From: Sciurus carolinensis
Taxonomy: Eukaryota; Chordata; Mammalia; Rodentia; Sciuridae
Length of the DNA stretch: 64,000 nt
Direction: 5' to 3'
Assembly: GCF_902686445.1 (NCBI RefSeq)
Contig: NC_062222.1
Span: 134,361,035 to 134,425,034 of the forward strand
This document shows, piece by piece, positions 12,035 to 23,306 of the stretch (the first letter of the stretch is position 1; every line of letters begins with the position of its first letter). Position numbers and translations under genes: made by a program. The notes beneath the pieces are model-generated. The model saw only the letters and a program-made list of their open reading frames with translations. It did not search any database and was not told the DNA's origin.

Positions 12035-13020
12035 GAAGGACACAATTGCTCCCTTCACATCTGCGAGCGGCTGATGCCACCCTCTGATACCGTATTTCCA
12101 CAGGAGAGGGAGCAGGAGCGCTCAGCATGGCGCCATCTCATCATGGATGATTCTGAGAATGAAGAAATTGCCAGTTGGGAGAAGAAAGCATCAGGTCTTC
12201 ACATTCTGTCGAATGGGGACCCTGACAAGGCAATGGCTGCATCACCCAGGTGCCTCTGGTGATCAGGACCAGGTGGAGTAGCAGTAGCCAAGGAAGACTG
12301 CTACACAGGTGTGGCTAGGAAGCATCAATGTCACCACCAGTGCTCACCCATGGGGCTTCAGACCCCACAGCACTTCTCCAGTCAGAAACCACGGTTAGAG
12401 GTGGTGAAAATTCTCGTCTCAGACTCAGGACTGAGGGGTATGGACTCCCACCACCTGGGGCTCAGCAGTAACCCAAGCCCATGGACAGCACAGGGCATGT
12501 GCTCCGACAGGCTCTGGGTCTACCCACACAGGGTGACACTCCTGATACTCCAAGACCCAGGTCCCCTGATGGCCTGCATTCCCAGATGCTCCGCCTCTGG
12601 AAGAAAGTGAAGACCAATGCCATCCTTTCAGGGGCCAACAGGGACTTTCTGCCACCATGAGGTCCTCCCTGAAGGGCAGCTTAGGAATGTGGTTTGGGGA
12701 CGAACACCTCAGACAGACCCCTTCACCTTCCGAGGCACACAGTGGATTTCTTCTGACTCTGGGCATTTTTCACTCTAAAGGGACTTGGAATTTTCAGATC
12801 AGGGGTATTGAACACAGCACAGGACTGTCATAATGCAGGTTTCAGACAAGATGGGACAGCTGTAACCTCCTGCTTGGTTTCTAAGACAGCTCCACCTTAT
12901 GCCAGAAGAGAATGTGCCTATCATTCTTCTGACCCTGTCACCAGGCATGAGGAGCACAAAAAGAATGACAAACACGAAGCAGTTGGAGTGGGAATCTGAA
13001 ATGATGAAATGCCACGTCCA
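11990..13020 (+). repeat. Duplicated block D, copy A
   Basis: This roughly 1-kb segment is repeated in direct orientation at about 17,100-18,195, offset 5.1 kb. Long matching runs include GAGCCTGTGTTATTGTGAAG, CACAGGAGAGGGAGCAGGAG, CAGCATGGCGCCATCTCATC, CCCAAGCCCATGGACAGC, CAGGACC/CAAGACCCAGGTCCCCTGA, CTCTGGAAGAAAGTGAAGAC and CATCCTTTCAG.GGCCAACAG. Similarity is highest in the first 250 bp and around 12,470-12,780, and fades toward 13,020. No reading frame is preserved in both copies: the 62-codon frame at 12,074-12,262 is broken in copy B. I do not recognise a transposable element. The two copies probably arose by local segmental duplication. Confidence 0.8.
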
Positions 13021-13754
13021 GACCTACGGGAAACCATGTTTGCAACTCACCAAGGGCCTCAGTAGAAGGAAAATCTGGATCATAGGCGGGAGCAACCAGT
13101 GAGCCAGCCCAACGTGCGGCACCGACATCACTGAGGCTTTAATGTCAGCTGTGTGCCACAGCAAAGGAGCCCAGAGCAGCCGAGGCCGAGTGAGATCTAA
13201 GAACCAGGAGTTTATGCACTGGAGGCAGGGACCTCAGTAATTCCCAGGGACACAGCCCCCTGGAATCCCAAGTGGAAAACATCAGTGGGCAAATGGAATG
13301 AAGATCTCCACACCAGAACAGGTATATGGTAAGAAGTGTCACCTAGACCATTCTAAATGTTCTGGCTTAGGAGTGACCCTCATATGGACACATGAGGAAG
13401 GCTGTCAGTCTAGGGTGAAAGTATCAACGTGTGTCTAGAAGGGTCTGATGGGCTCCAACCAGTCTACAAGGCAGTGGGCACAATCAAAGCCAGACACACG
13501 CAGGGCAGGCTCCAGTTGAGATCCGCAGGATCAGAGCCAGATGTGGGGATAGTTCTGCCAGGGGCTCCAAGCAAGAGGATTAGTGTCACATTTCAGACAG
13601 ACCATTCAACATACTCGCTATCTTCTTTGGTAGAAGGCTTAGTATTTAAAAGGCAGTTCATCCCTGAATACAAGAAGTCAGTTATTTCAGGTTTCGCCTC
13701 CTGCTGCATTTGAGTCAAGCAGTCATTGAGGCAGGACCTAGCAAGGCTGCATGA

Positions 13755-13757
<3 letters not shown>
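13021..13757. other. Unannotated non-coding stretch
   Basis: No recognisable gene or element between duplicated block D copy A and the dinucleotide repeat. The 94-codon frame at 13,429-13,713 has no family signature. Confidence 0.5.

Positions 13758-13793
<36 letters not shown>
13758..13793 (+). repeat. (GT)n microsatellite
   Basis: An uninterrupted GT dinucleotide tract of about 18 units, directly readable. Such tracts are common in mammalian DNA and usually length-polymorphic. Confidence 0.95.
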
Positions 13794-13795
<2 letters not shown>

Positions 13796-16700
13796 AGAAT
13801 CTCCCAGGAGCAGTAGTCTCCAGCACAAGCAGGCAGCTCCCAGCTGCAGTGAACTCTGAGCTCCTCTGCTCCCGAGGGAGGAGACCCCAGGCATGTGGAA
13901 TTTACCTGGAGGGACTAGCCTACCTCAGACCACACCCTCACCCTCGGGGCCAGTTGATTTCATGCAGAGCCGCATCAGCAGGCTCCTTTTCTGTTAAATA
14001 ATCCAGAGGCTAAAAAGCAATAAGAGCCCTTCAGAGTCCCTAGAACATTGCCTAAACCATCTCCACTCACATTTACCAAACCAAGGTCAGAAGAGATCAA
14101 ACTCTTCAGAACCACGCACACACACGGAATATGGTCAACGTGCCACACCATCTAGGGCCCAGCTAGAAAAATTCTGTGGGTTCTACAAACTAGATAGTTT
14201 CTCATGATATAACTTCTGACCTTGGACTATTGATGACAACATTTGCCTGGTTCCAGCTTGCGTCCCATGTCCTGCCTTTCACCTGAAGGACATCATCCCA
14301 GAACTGTGCCAGACAGAAGCACATGTATAAAAACTCAAAGGCACGGAGGTGTGCTGATCAGAGTACAGGTGGAAGCCAACAGGTCCACATGCACTTATTC
14401 TTTCACCCAGAGAAATCCCTGCAAAGCTGTACAACCACCCCAAAGTACAGAAGGAGCTTGTACCCATAGGATTTGGGGAGCTAAGGGAAGGAGTGGAGCA
14501 GAGATAAAGTAGCTGGTCAGTCACAGAACAGGAACAGCCCAGATGCTGCAGACAGGGGAAGGAGAGGGCATTAGAAGCCCTTCAGAGGACAGAGGTTCCA
14601 GTGTCTGCACAGCAAAGCCTTCTGCCTCCCTGTACCACTCCAAATGCCAGCATGTCACTGACTTGAAGCTCAGCACACTCAAGGAAATTTAAGTTCCACC
14701 TCATCTAAACTTTTCCGTGCAAAACTCCACACCATCTCTACAGCACTCTTCTTTGGAAGAAGTGACAACTTTGATTCTTCAAGGTCCTCTATTGGAGCAC
14801 TAAAGACCAAATTCACACCCTGCTCAATCTTGCTGCTCCCAGCTCTTTCTGGGTATACATTGGGACCATGACTCAACTCCAGACAAGGTGTCAGGAGTGT
14901 ATGGCAGGAAATAGTTACACAGGAGTAAAGGAGCAAATCGAGAAGACGGGAAGGGACAGGAAGACTTATTGGAGCACACAGTGGTCTCCAGGAAAATGCC
15001 CATGCAGCAACCCTCACGGGAGGGCCTCTCCTTGATGTAACAATAGCAAGTGTCAATGAAAAATTGGTCTCAGCCCTTGCTGAGTACTGGCCCCCCTTTC
15101 TGGAGCTGATGCCCAAGGTTAGCCAACTCATGACCTTCTAGGAGAACAGCTAAATGCTACGGACATGTAAATTAGTGAAGGTAATGAGTGTCCCCAAAGG
15201 CTTTGTGGGTTAAGATTTCGTACTTTAAGTCACTAAGCACAGAAACAGTCTACAGCGTTTCAAAATGGAGTTTTCAGTGAGTGACTAGGATTACATCAAC
15301 TTACAGTAGAGCCCCCAAGATCAAGGTTGGCTTTTTGAAAGGGAGAGGCCATGTACATATATACGCACTCCCTTTCTCTTGCCATGGGTTACCCTAGTGC
15401 AGTCTCGTGATTGCCAACAGTCCACAACTGCAGGTTTAGGACCTTGCGCAGCTGAACAATGAGTCAATTAACCCTTCCTTTATAACTCACCCAATGTTTT
15501 GTTTTATTACGGACATCAGAAAATACAGTGCAGAACAATCAGATGCCCTCTGTACAATCAAGGACCTAAGATACTTAAAGCAAAAAAGATCAAGAGTAGT
15601 GACTGAACCCATAGCATGTGTGTCCATGGTTGATGTTAAATTTTGAGGTCCAAGAAGGTCAGTATAAAACCTCAAAAGTCAAGATGCTACAGTAGATGGC
15701 ACCATCCCATCAAACTAATGCCATGAAAGTGTCAAAACAGCCCATATGGGACTGGTCTACATCTCTGGAGCTGAGGAACATTTCTGGAAGAGCATCAAGG
15801 AGACATGTTCATACTGATACCTACCCACTACCCTCCACATAGAACAGCACTGGTAAGCTTCCAAGAACAACTTCTCTAGAGGGGTTTTCTGGACACTGCA
15901 TTCTGGGCTCATCCCACTATTGACATTCTCACATTTATAGCCAAGAAACCAAGATAGAATAAGTCCTATGTTTAGAGGTAACCCTGAGGTCCCTGCCTCC
16001 CATCAGGTGGATGGTTAGGAGAGTTACCCCAAGAGACAGGGCCCTTCCATTCATCAAGCAGCAAGCAGCACATTTGCCTGCCACACAGTCCAATCTTACC
16101 CTTATGACATCATTTGTCCATAAGGTTAAAATTACCTCCCAGAACATTACCAACTATCAACTAGAAGAGTTTAAGACCTTCCCTGACCCAGAGAACCTTC
16201 CCCAACCAGAGAACACCCCAGATCCCAAGTTTACTGCATGAAGCAGGATTTTGAATGTTCCTGGTCATACCACTAAGTCCCCACACATTGTCCCTGGCTA
16301 CCCAGGGAGAAAATGCTCCTGCCACCCGTAGCGAGCACTGCCTCACCATGCCTAGAGCAGGCATTTCCAGTGGTGGCATGGACAGCAAGCTAGTAAGTTC
16401 AGGGCAACTGGCTACGGCCATTCTAACTCAAACTTCTTTCAAAGTTCAAGCAGCCACATGCAGGAGGGGTAAGGTAGCATTCATTTGTTGAGATTTTAAT
16501 GAGAACCAACCCAGACCGACAACACTTCACCTAAGACCTGGGTCTGGATCTATTTCTAGATTGAATGCATCCAAATTACATCTCAGGCAAGGAAATTTAA
16601 TGAGAAAGATCCCACAGGTCAAAGAAGGGAATTCTTGAAGTTGGCATCATACAGAGGGCAAGCTTCACTAATGCAGATTTTCCCATAATCAAAAATTGCA

Positions 16701-17099
16701 TTGACATGAATAGGTTCAGAAGATTGAACACATCTGAATATATGTTAAGATTGCTTAACCCCTGCTAACATCTTTCCATGCAAGTTTTCCAAAATATGAG
16801 ACACTACCAAAATTGAATTCCTTCTGGTTCCATGAATTTCAGGTAAGGAATACCTAAGTACCAATGTTTCAGTACTGGGGGACTGAACATCATTGTGGTC
16901 TACAACTTTCCATTCCTCTATCTCAGGAGCACTTCTCAATAGTACAGTTGTCACTTGTGAGATTCAGGACAGACTCATTCACGATCTGATGATAGCTGGG
17001 TGTTTTATTCCCCATTTGGATTTGTTCTTAGTCTACCTTCAGTTCACCAGAGTTCTGCAGGAAACTCCAGGTGACTGGAGTTGACTGTCCCCTGAGGAA
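13794..17099. other. Gene-free stretch
   Basis: No gene or named element recognised. The longest frame is 150 codons on the minus strand (15,131 to 14,679). It has an ATG but no motif, no splice context and no counterpart elsewhere in the window. A weak duplicate (14,380-14,640) is listed separately. Confidence 0.5.
14380..14640 (+). repeat. Diverged duplicate block Y, copy 2
   Basis: Partner of 2,580-2,850 in direct orientation, about 11.8 kb away. The shared core is CCTGCAAAGCTG followed by ACCACCC and a purine-rich stretch, with a second match in the CAGCAAAGCCTT...CTGTACCACTC part near 14,609-14,641. Patchy identity keeps this tentative. Confidence 0.4.
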
Positions 17100-18195
17100 A
17101 GGGTGGCAGACAGGAGCCTGTGTTATTGTGAAGGACACAGTTGCTCCCTTCGCATTTGTGAGCGGTTGATGCTGCCCTGATACTGTATTTCCACAGGAGA
17201 GGGAGCAGGAGCCCTCAGCATGGCGCCATCTCATCACGGATGATTCTGAGAGTGAACAAATTGCCAGTTGAGAGATGAAAGCATCAAGTCTTCATGTTCT
17301 GTTGAACAGGGACCCTGACAAGACAGTAGCCATGTCATCAAGGTCCCAAATTCCCTTCAGTGATCAAGAGCAGGTGAAGCTGAACTAGGTGAAGTTGGCT
17401 GCTACACAGGTGTAGCTAGGAAGCATGGAAGTTATCTCCAGTGCACACTCATGGGGGGTAGACTCCAAGGCTCTCCAACCATCAACAGCGTTGAGTGGCA
17501 GAGTCTATTCTCAAGTCTCACGAACCTCATGCCTTGAAAATAGGTACAGACTATACCACCAGCCTGGTGCATACCCCCTTCATCAGTACCCAAGCCCATG
17601 GACAGCGCAGGGCATGTACTTTGAGGCCCCAGCTCTGGCCGTGCACCACCCAAGATGACTGCTGATATTCCCCAGGACCCAGGTCCCCTGAAGGTATGCA
17701 CCCCAGATGCTCTGCCTCTGGAAGAAAGTGAAGACCAACACCATCCTTTCAGAGGCCAACAGGGACATTCTGCCACCATAAGGTCCTCCCCTCAAGGGAA
17801 GCTTGGAAATGAGGGTTTGGGGCAGAACACGTCAGACAGGCTCCTGTCCGACCCTTTACACCTTCAGAGGTACACAATGGATTTCTTTTAAACTGGACGT
17901 TTTTCACATTTATGGACAAACTTCCTTTGAGCCAAGATGATTACCAGGAATGAACTCCCTGCTCCGATTCCTAAAGAGCCTTAGTGTTTTTAGGCCATCA
18001 GTGGCATTGAAAGCAGGGCAAGACTCCTGTCTCATAATGGTAGGTTTCAGAGAAGACAGGACTGTTGTAAATCTTCCAGTGGTTTCTTAGATTCCTCCTT
18101 ATACCAAAAGATAATTTATCATCCTTATGACATTGGCACCAGGGGCAGAATTACAGTAAATGACAACAAATGGGGGAAGTCAACACGTCTCCCTT
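17100..18195 (+). repeat. Duplicated block D, copy B
   Basis: Direct duplicate of 11,990-13,020. It starts at a GGCAGACAGGAGCCTGTG string, keeps the CAGCATGGCGCCATCTCATC and CCCAAGCCCATGGACAGC strings, and ends in the TTTCAGA...AAGA.GGGAC region near 18,050 and weaker similarity to about 18,195. Substitutions, several small indels and in-frame stops separate it from copy A. It lacks the left inverted arm that makes copy A a hairpin. The non-matching DNA between the copies (about 4 kb) is unrelated as far as I can see. Confidence 0.8.
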
Positions 18196-18367
18196 AGTGG
18201 GCAATTATTGAAGAGTTAAAAGCCAAGGTCAATGCTATGGACATCTCAGTACTTTGATTCATCTTTAGTGGTGGGCTATCATGGTAGTCCTCTATTCTCT
18301 TCAGACAGTGGAACCCAGCTTAGCCAAGAATCGCTTATAGTTCTGCTCTCTGGGAAGGAGCATAAGT

Positions 18368-18904
18368 TTGGAATATACACACAAAGGCTGTATCATCTCA
18401 ATTGACCTCATTTCTTCACTATTGGTCCTCAAGGCCGAGAACCCTGAACTCTCAATGATCTTGGCCCTGAGGATCAAGCCTACTTTCTATGTGTGCCAGA
18501 GGAATTCTTTTAAAATAGGATTCTTTAATATTCCCAGCTGGTCACTTAGGTCTGCTTCACACATGGTTTTTGGCCAGCAGAGCTGCCGGGAGAAGTCCGT
18601 ATCATTGCACACTGGCCAATATCAAGTTTTTATGAAAAGCAGCCCTATAGTTCTTTGCTTTCATCATGTTCCAGCCACTCCCCAGGACTGCTGGACATTC
18701 ACACAAGCATCTGTTCAAGTAGAAGCAGGATGTATCTTATCCCTCAAGAGTCTGGTTGACAGTTGCTTCTCAGATCACTGGGTGGTTCAGGGTCAGTTTT
18801 GCCCCACAGAATGGCTCTGTGAGGTTCGACCTTCATTTCTCCCGGACAGGCCCTGGCTATTCACAGAAGGCCAATATTGTCAACATTTCTTACCTGTCTG
18901 AGAA
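18368..18904 (+). other. 178-codon open frame of unknown status
   Basis: An ATG-initiated frame of 177 amino acids plus stop, the longest in the window. It recalls no family. The composition is rich in Ser, Leu, Phe and Cys, with one hydrophobic stretch around residues 10-20. An overlapping frame (18,756-18,995) runs past its end and has similarly protein-like composition, so a decayed, frameshifted coding ancestor is conceivable. Against a gene: no splice or promoter signals that I can argue for, no poly-A or retrocopy marks, and stops in the flanks. A chance frame is the simplest reading. Confidence 0.15.
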
Positions 18905-19599
18905 TCATTCTATTGCTGCCAAAGAAAACCTATCATTTCCACCTGGGACCTTCCAATATTTAGGTCCTGATTATCTGAAAACATTTCAAGAGTGATTTGA
19001 GACATCACAGCTATGAAGACAAAGCAGCAAGGTATCACATGAATCCACAAGGGCATTGATTCAGATCAGAAGCACTTCATGATGTCCATATAGGAATCCA
19101 CAGGGTGTAGAGAGCAGTCCTCAAGAGCAGTAGCAAAGTTTAAGCTGTGTTCAAGGAAGACTTATGTAGGATTCAAAATGGTAGATTTGTCACTCTCAAA
19201 GAGTGACAGATTAACCAGAAGAACACGTATGACTGAAGATCAGATGGAGACTTCCTAGTGTCTAGAAGAAATCCTGGAGACTGAGCTAAGGAGAAAAGAT
19301 CACAAACATCTCCTTCCTCTTGAGCACTCAATGTGCCTGGGACGAAGGAATTTTAGGCATTTGGGTTTAGAGTACCCATCATACCTTTTAATGTGTGCTT
19401 CAAATACCTCTATTCCCTGTTTTGCCGAGGCAACTCATCCAACTGTTACAGACAAGGAATGACAGTAGACGTTACATAGTAAGATAATACCATCGCTATG
19501 GAAGACCATCCTTAATCCTTGGAGTATGGATATTGATCCAGAATCAGCTGTATCCTGGACTTCAAAATAAAGCATTTTGACAAAACTAAGTGGATTTGA

Positions 19600-20420
19600 T
19601 CATACCAAAACCAGGCAAGGATACATCAAGGAAAGAATTACAGAATGTCCCTGAACAACTTAGATGCAAAAATCCTTAAAATTAGGTAATTTATCAAGAT
19701 CGTACATCATGACCAAGGTGGTTTTATCCCAATGTTGTGAGGGTTTAACTATGCAAATTAATGTGACTCACCACGAATATAACTCAGGACAAAAATCTTT
19801 CTCAACGAATGTAGAAAAAGCCCTTGGCAACATTCAGCACCCAATCATGATAAAAACTAGAGATTGAAGGAACCTCAGTGTCATAAAGGTTATATATAAA
19901 AAATCCAAAGCTTCATAGAGAATGGAGAAAAACAATTTAAAATATGGAACAAGATGAGGATGTCTCCTCCCACTACTATTTAGTACAGTACTAGAAATTC
20001 TAGCCCTAACAGCCAGCCAAGAGAAAAGGGGTAAGAAGTCCCCAATACAGTACCAAAGGACCTACAGATGGGCTAAGACCTGGGAGCCATCCCCCTCCCC
20101 AGAAACACCCAGCCCCCATTTCACCACTGGAGTCTGCCCAACCACCCAGGGCAACATCCTGCCGAGTGGTGCAGTTTCAGACTCCTCTCCACGTCTCGAC
20201 ACAAGTCCTGGCTGCCAGGTGAACACCCTTCATCTGGAACCCAAGTTTGATGCATTTCTGGGTTAGGAGCCTCTCCCAAAACTCCACTTGGACAGCAAAG
20301 GTGAAAGTGATTTGGCCATCAACAGCCCGAGGAGTAAGAAGTTATGTTCTGCTTGTGTACAAAGTGTCAAGATGATTCTACTGTCATGTGCGATCAAAAC
20401 AAATTTAAAAAAATAAAGTG
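19600..20420 (+). mobile_element. L1 fragment, ORF2 piece joined to 3' end
   Basis: 19,600-20,040 carries sense ORF2 strings: GCAAAAATCCTTAAAATTA, GACCAAGGTGGTTTTATCCC, a GGGTTTAACTATGCAAAT-like part, CAAAAATCTTTCTCAACGAA and TAGAAATTCTAGCCCTAACAG. It then changes abruptly to sequence ending in GTCAAGATGATTCTACTGTCATG and an A-rich tail near 20,400-20,418, which resembles the 3' terminus of a sciurid retroposon. An internally deleted L1 is the simplest explanation. The 20,040-20,330 middle part is assigned by position only. The element abuts duplicated block X copy 2. Confidence 0.7.
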
Positions 20421-20429
20421 ATTTGGTAA

Positions 20430-20970
20430 AAGACTTTCCAGACTTCCTGGGATAATAGCTGATAAGAATCAAAAGATAAAAGGCAAAAACTACCAGCACC
20501 ATGCAGTCTATATTCTGTCCCTCAGTGCTTTTGGTCGAGTGTCTCAGATGCTGCCATTACCATTGACCTGCAAAATTAACAGATTGAAGTCTCATCATAA
20601 AGCTAACACCTGCTCCTTACAAGGTAAACAGCGACCAAGGGGAATCCCTGTCCAATAGTCCAGGGGAGAAGAAAGCAGAATGAGAGGAGATCTCCATGTA
20701 GATACAGGCCACCAATTTTACATTCAGGACTCAGTCTCAGGCATCAGGGACTATATCCCCCTCCCGGTGTCTAGGTAGATGAAGGAAGTTACATTTCTTT
20801 AGTGCTACTTAGCCTTGGAACCACGGCAAGTATCCTCATGAAAGGTCAGGGTCAGCATGCCAGTCCTACTACAGCCACCAAGCCTGCTGTGCTCTTTTTG
20901 GCCATAAGGGAAAGGTCTGGTTTTCAGCTCTATGTGCAGGCACTTTGCCAAGTCCTCATACCACCTTTTT
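20430..20970 (+). repeat. Duplicated block X, copy 2 of 3
   Basis: This segment matches 32,830-33,250 (copy 3) and the later half of copy 1. Shared strings with copy 3 include TATATTCTG, AGATGCTG, TACCATTGACCT, AGATA.AGGCCA, TCAGGAC.CA, TTAGCCTTG and CACTTTGCCAA, in the same order. CCTGGGATAATA and CCTTACAAGGTAAA link it to copy 1. No common open frame. It lies immediately 3' of an L1 fragment that probably replaced its 5' part. Confidence 0.65.
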
Positions 20971-21230
20971 CACCGACAGTGATAGCAGAGCAAGATGTGG
21001 CACTTAACCCCTTGCAGATAGCATTGACTAAAACATTCTTCATCCTACAACAGGGAAACAGCTGTCCAACTGTGCCACAGCAAGGTGCCAACCACTGGCA
21101 GGACAATAAGGGAACAAAAGCCAAGTGACATCAAGATGAAATAGCCAGACTGAACTTGACCCATCCTTGCACAAGTGATGCCCTGTTAACAAAGGTCAAT
21201 ATAAATAGAAAATGAAAAGCACCTTCCTCT

Positions 21231-21782
21231 TGTGATGGGCTGACAGATCTGACTCCATAAGAATGTTCTAGGCCAGACTAAGGGAAATGACTAAACAGTC
21301 CATTTTGCTCTGAGACTCCATGTTATGTAGGAAATAAGCTTCTCCCATGGGAACACCCCACCTCTGTGCCCATCGTCAGTTACTTGGTGTGACATGTTTA
21401 ATATACAATGGCAAGTCCTATGTAGTAAAAAATTGCTTTCTTTTGATTCCTATTGCTCCTAAACAATGTACCATGTAAACAGTGATTGTGTGGATATCAG
21501 CAACCATTCTTTAGTTTGTACTTAGGTAAGGGTCATTCTGACCCTCTTCCCCCTCTGTTGATGATCTCGTGATGTTAGTTTGTAATTTCAAATCATAGCA
21601 ACAGACACTTACGATTGATGTGATTTTTGGTATAAGAACCCTACAACCCTGTGGTCGGGGCTATTCTCCCAATAGCCATTTTTTGGGGCATTGTGTGAGA
21701 CAGTCAGCCGGCCAGCTTAATAAAGACTCAAATTTGGACTTCAGGGCGATCGGTCTGTTCTTAAGTTGCGCCCCATTTAACA
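21231..21782 (+). mobile_element. Solo LTR, ERV1-like
   Basis: A probable 552-bp LTR. It begins TGTGATGGGCTGACAG and ends CCCCATTTAACA. Internal signals are in LTR order: a TATA-like GGTATAAGAACC near 21,628, then a GGTCGGGGCTATTCTCCCAA stretch, then an AATAAA at 21,718-21,723 followed by about 60 bp of U5-like sequence. The PPT, PBS and retroviral genes are absent on either side, so it is solo. Left and right flanks do not form a clean target duplication, so the exact 5' end is uncertain. It differs from the LTR of the provirus that starts about 0.8 kb downstream and from the 28.2-kb LTR. Confidence 0.65.
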
Positions 21783-22599
21783 CTGAGCTGGGGATTACCA
21801 CTGACTGGAGTTGTGACCATTGAAGACTCAGACTTACATCTGCTCAAATGGGTAATGACAACCTGGAACAGACACAAGGAGTCAAGTGTGTGTCCGTGGG
21901 AACGGTTATACTCCAGCCCCCCTTGGCAGAGCCCGATTGATCTCAGCCATCAGGCAGGATGGTCAGGGCCCCGTTTAACCTGAACTCATTAGTGTAGATC
22001 TGAGCACAAAGTAGATTCACAGAAGCTACTGGGGGTGTCCTAATCCTACAACACGACTATGGTGCCTTCAGTCCTCTCAACCTGCCAGCCAGATCCATTT
22101 CTGTTGGCTGCTCACCAGCATCATGAAGGGCTTTTCCTCTACTGGAATTCTACAGATCAAAAGGCAAGTGCATCATGGAAGCCATTGTCCTCTCCAACCT
22201 TCTCAAAGTGTTGCCAGACAAGGATCAGTGACTAATAGCTGACCTACATCTGCTTCTCTGCACAGAAAATTTCAGGAAAGGGTTAGGAAAATCCCAGTGG
22301 CAGGGCACAGAGGGAGACCAGAAAAGTTTCAGCAATCTGCCCAGGTCCCCCAGGTGTCTGGATGCTCAGGAAGGGCACATTGCTGCCCACAACAACTCTT
22401 CTCCCACCTCTGTGGGGAAGAGTTTTATCAGTACCAAAAGATATGGAATAAAAGATAAAATGGAGCCAAGGATCAGATGGCGATTTCCCGATACAGGCAT
22501 CGGGAATAGTACAGACTCAGTTGCAGGGGAGTGTTGGGCAATATTGAGTAATGAATTAAACTTAAGGAATTTCCTTTGAGAAACGGACGTAAGACAAAA
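21783..22599. other. Unannotated interval between two LTR elements
   Basis: No gene or element firmly recognised. The unknown 5' boundary of the downstream proviral LTR may fall inside this interval (a TGTG-initiated candidate lies at 22,419). Confidence 0.4.
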
Positions 22600-22819
22600 A
22601 TACACTGAAGGTCTCATTGGGGCAGATTACAAAACCCCTGTGTGATTGGTGGCTTAAGATGGTGCAGTCATCTGATTGGATAGGAACCAAATAAATGTGC
22701 CGTTTCCGCAATAAACGAGTCAGCAGTTACTAGCTTGCCTGCTCTTACCTGGCTCCCGGTATCTGTGTGCTTATTGACACTGCGCCCTTCACCCCCCTTT
22801 ACACGAGCCCCCCGGTACA
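22600..22819 (+). mobile_element. 5' LTR, 3' part (R-U5), start uncertain
   Basis: The right end is set at 22,819 by the terminal CA, two bases before the PBS. Two AATAAA signals lie at 22,690-22,695 and 22,710-22,715. GATTGG (inverted CCAAT) boxes occur near 22,641 and 22,675, and an AAGATGG string near 22,656 is shared with the start of the nested LTR near 28,248. No convincing TG start matches a second LTR copy, because the 3' LTR is missing. The LTR may be truncated or may extend left to about 22,419. Confidence 0.6.
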
Positions 22820-22821
22820 TC

Positions 22822-22839
22822 TGGCGCCCAACGATCCCA
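22822..22839 (+). promoter_or_regulatory. Retroviral primer binding site, tRNA-Lys type
   Basis: TGGCGCCCAACG at 22,822-22,833 matches the first 12 bases of the lysine-1,2 tRNA primer binding site used by many betaretroviruses. The last six bases diverge. It sits two bases after the LTR's CA end, the normal position. It sets the strand and the 5' boundary of the provirus. Confidence 0.8.
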
Positions 22840-23306
22840 CCGCCACTGGTCGGCCCCTTTCTTTGGCTCTCGGTTAAGGGCCCCTATCAACACTATGTGT
22901 CTCTCCGGGTTTTGTTCTGTTTTGTGTTATACGGGGCCTATAGGGTAAGATAGGCTCCTCCTTTTTCCCGTTTTTGTTTGATTCATCATATTCTCCCTAG
23001 TTTCATTGAGCTGCAACACTTTCGGTTTCGTCTGCGGCATTTACTTCTGCGCTGATCACACCTAAACACTGAACCACCCTTGCCTGAATTGGCTTGGGAA
23101 CCATCGGAGACACTGGGGCAGGCATACAGGCAACGCCTAAAAAACGTTGCAAGTCCCCTGCTTAAGCGTTTACATTGATCCATCACATTTTTAGGGCTCC
23201 CTTCGTTGTCTCCTTTTTTACTTTCACTTTTTTATGACTTCCTTTCACTTTTTCGTGCCTGTTTTCTTTGCTCTTTTTTCTCTAGTCTCTTCTGTGTCCC
23301 CTCAAC

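Noticed and set aside
12074..12262. Short frame in duplicated block D copy A as a possible exon
   Set aside because: Copy B has stops and indels in the same region, so there is no sign of selection on the protein.
14679..15131. 150-codon minus-strand frame
   Set aside because: Starts with ATG but shows no domain, no promoter or splice context and no related sequence in the window.
22419..22819. Full-length 401-bp 5' LTR starting at a TGTGG string
   Set aside because: Its start has only a weak resemblance to a TGTGG string at 29,204 after env; without an identifiable 3' LTR the boundary cannot be supported.
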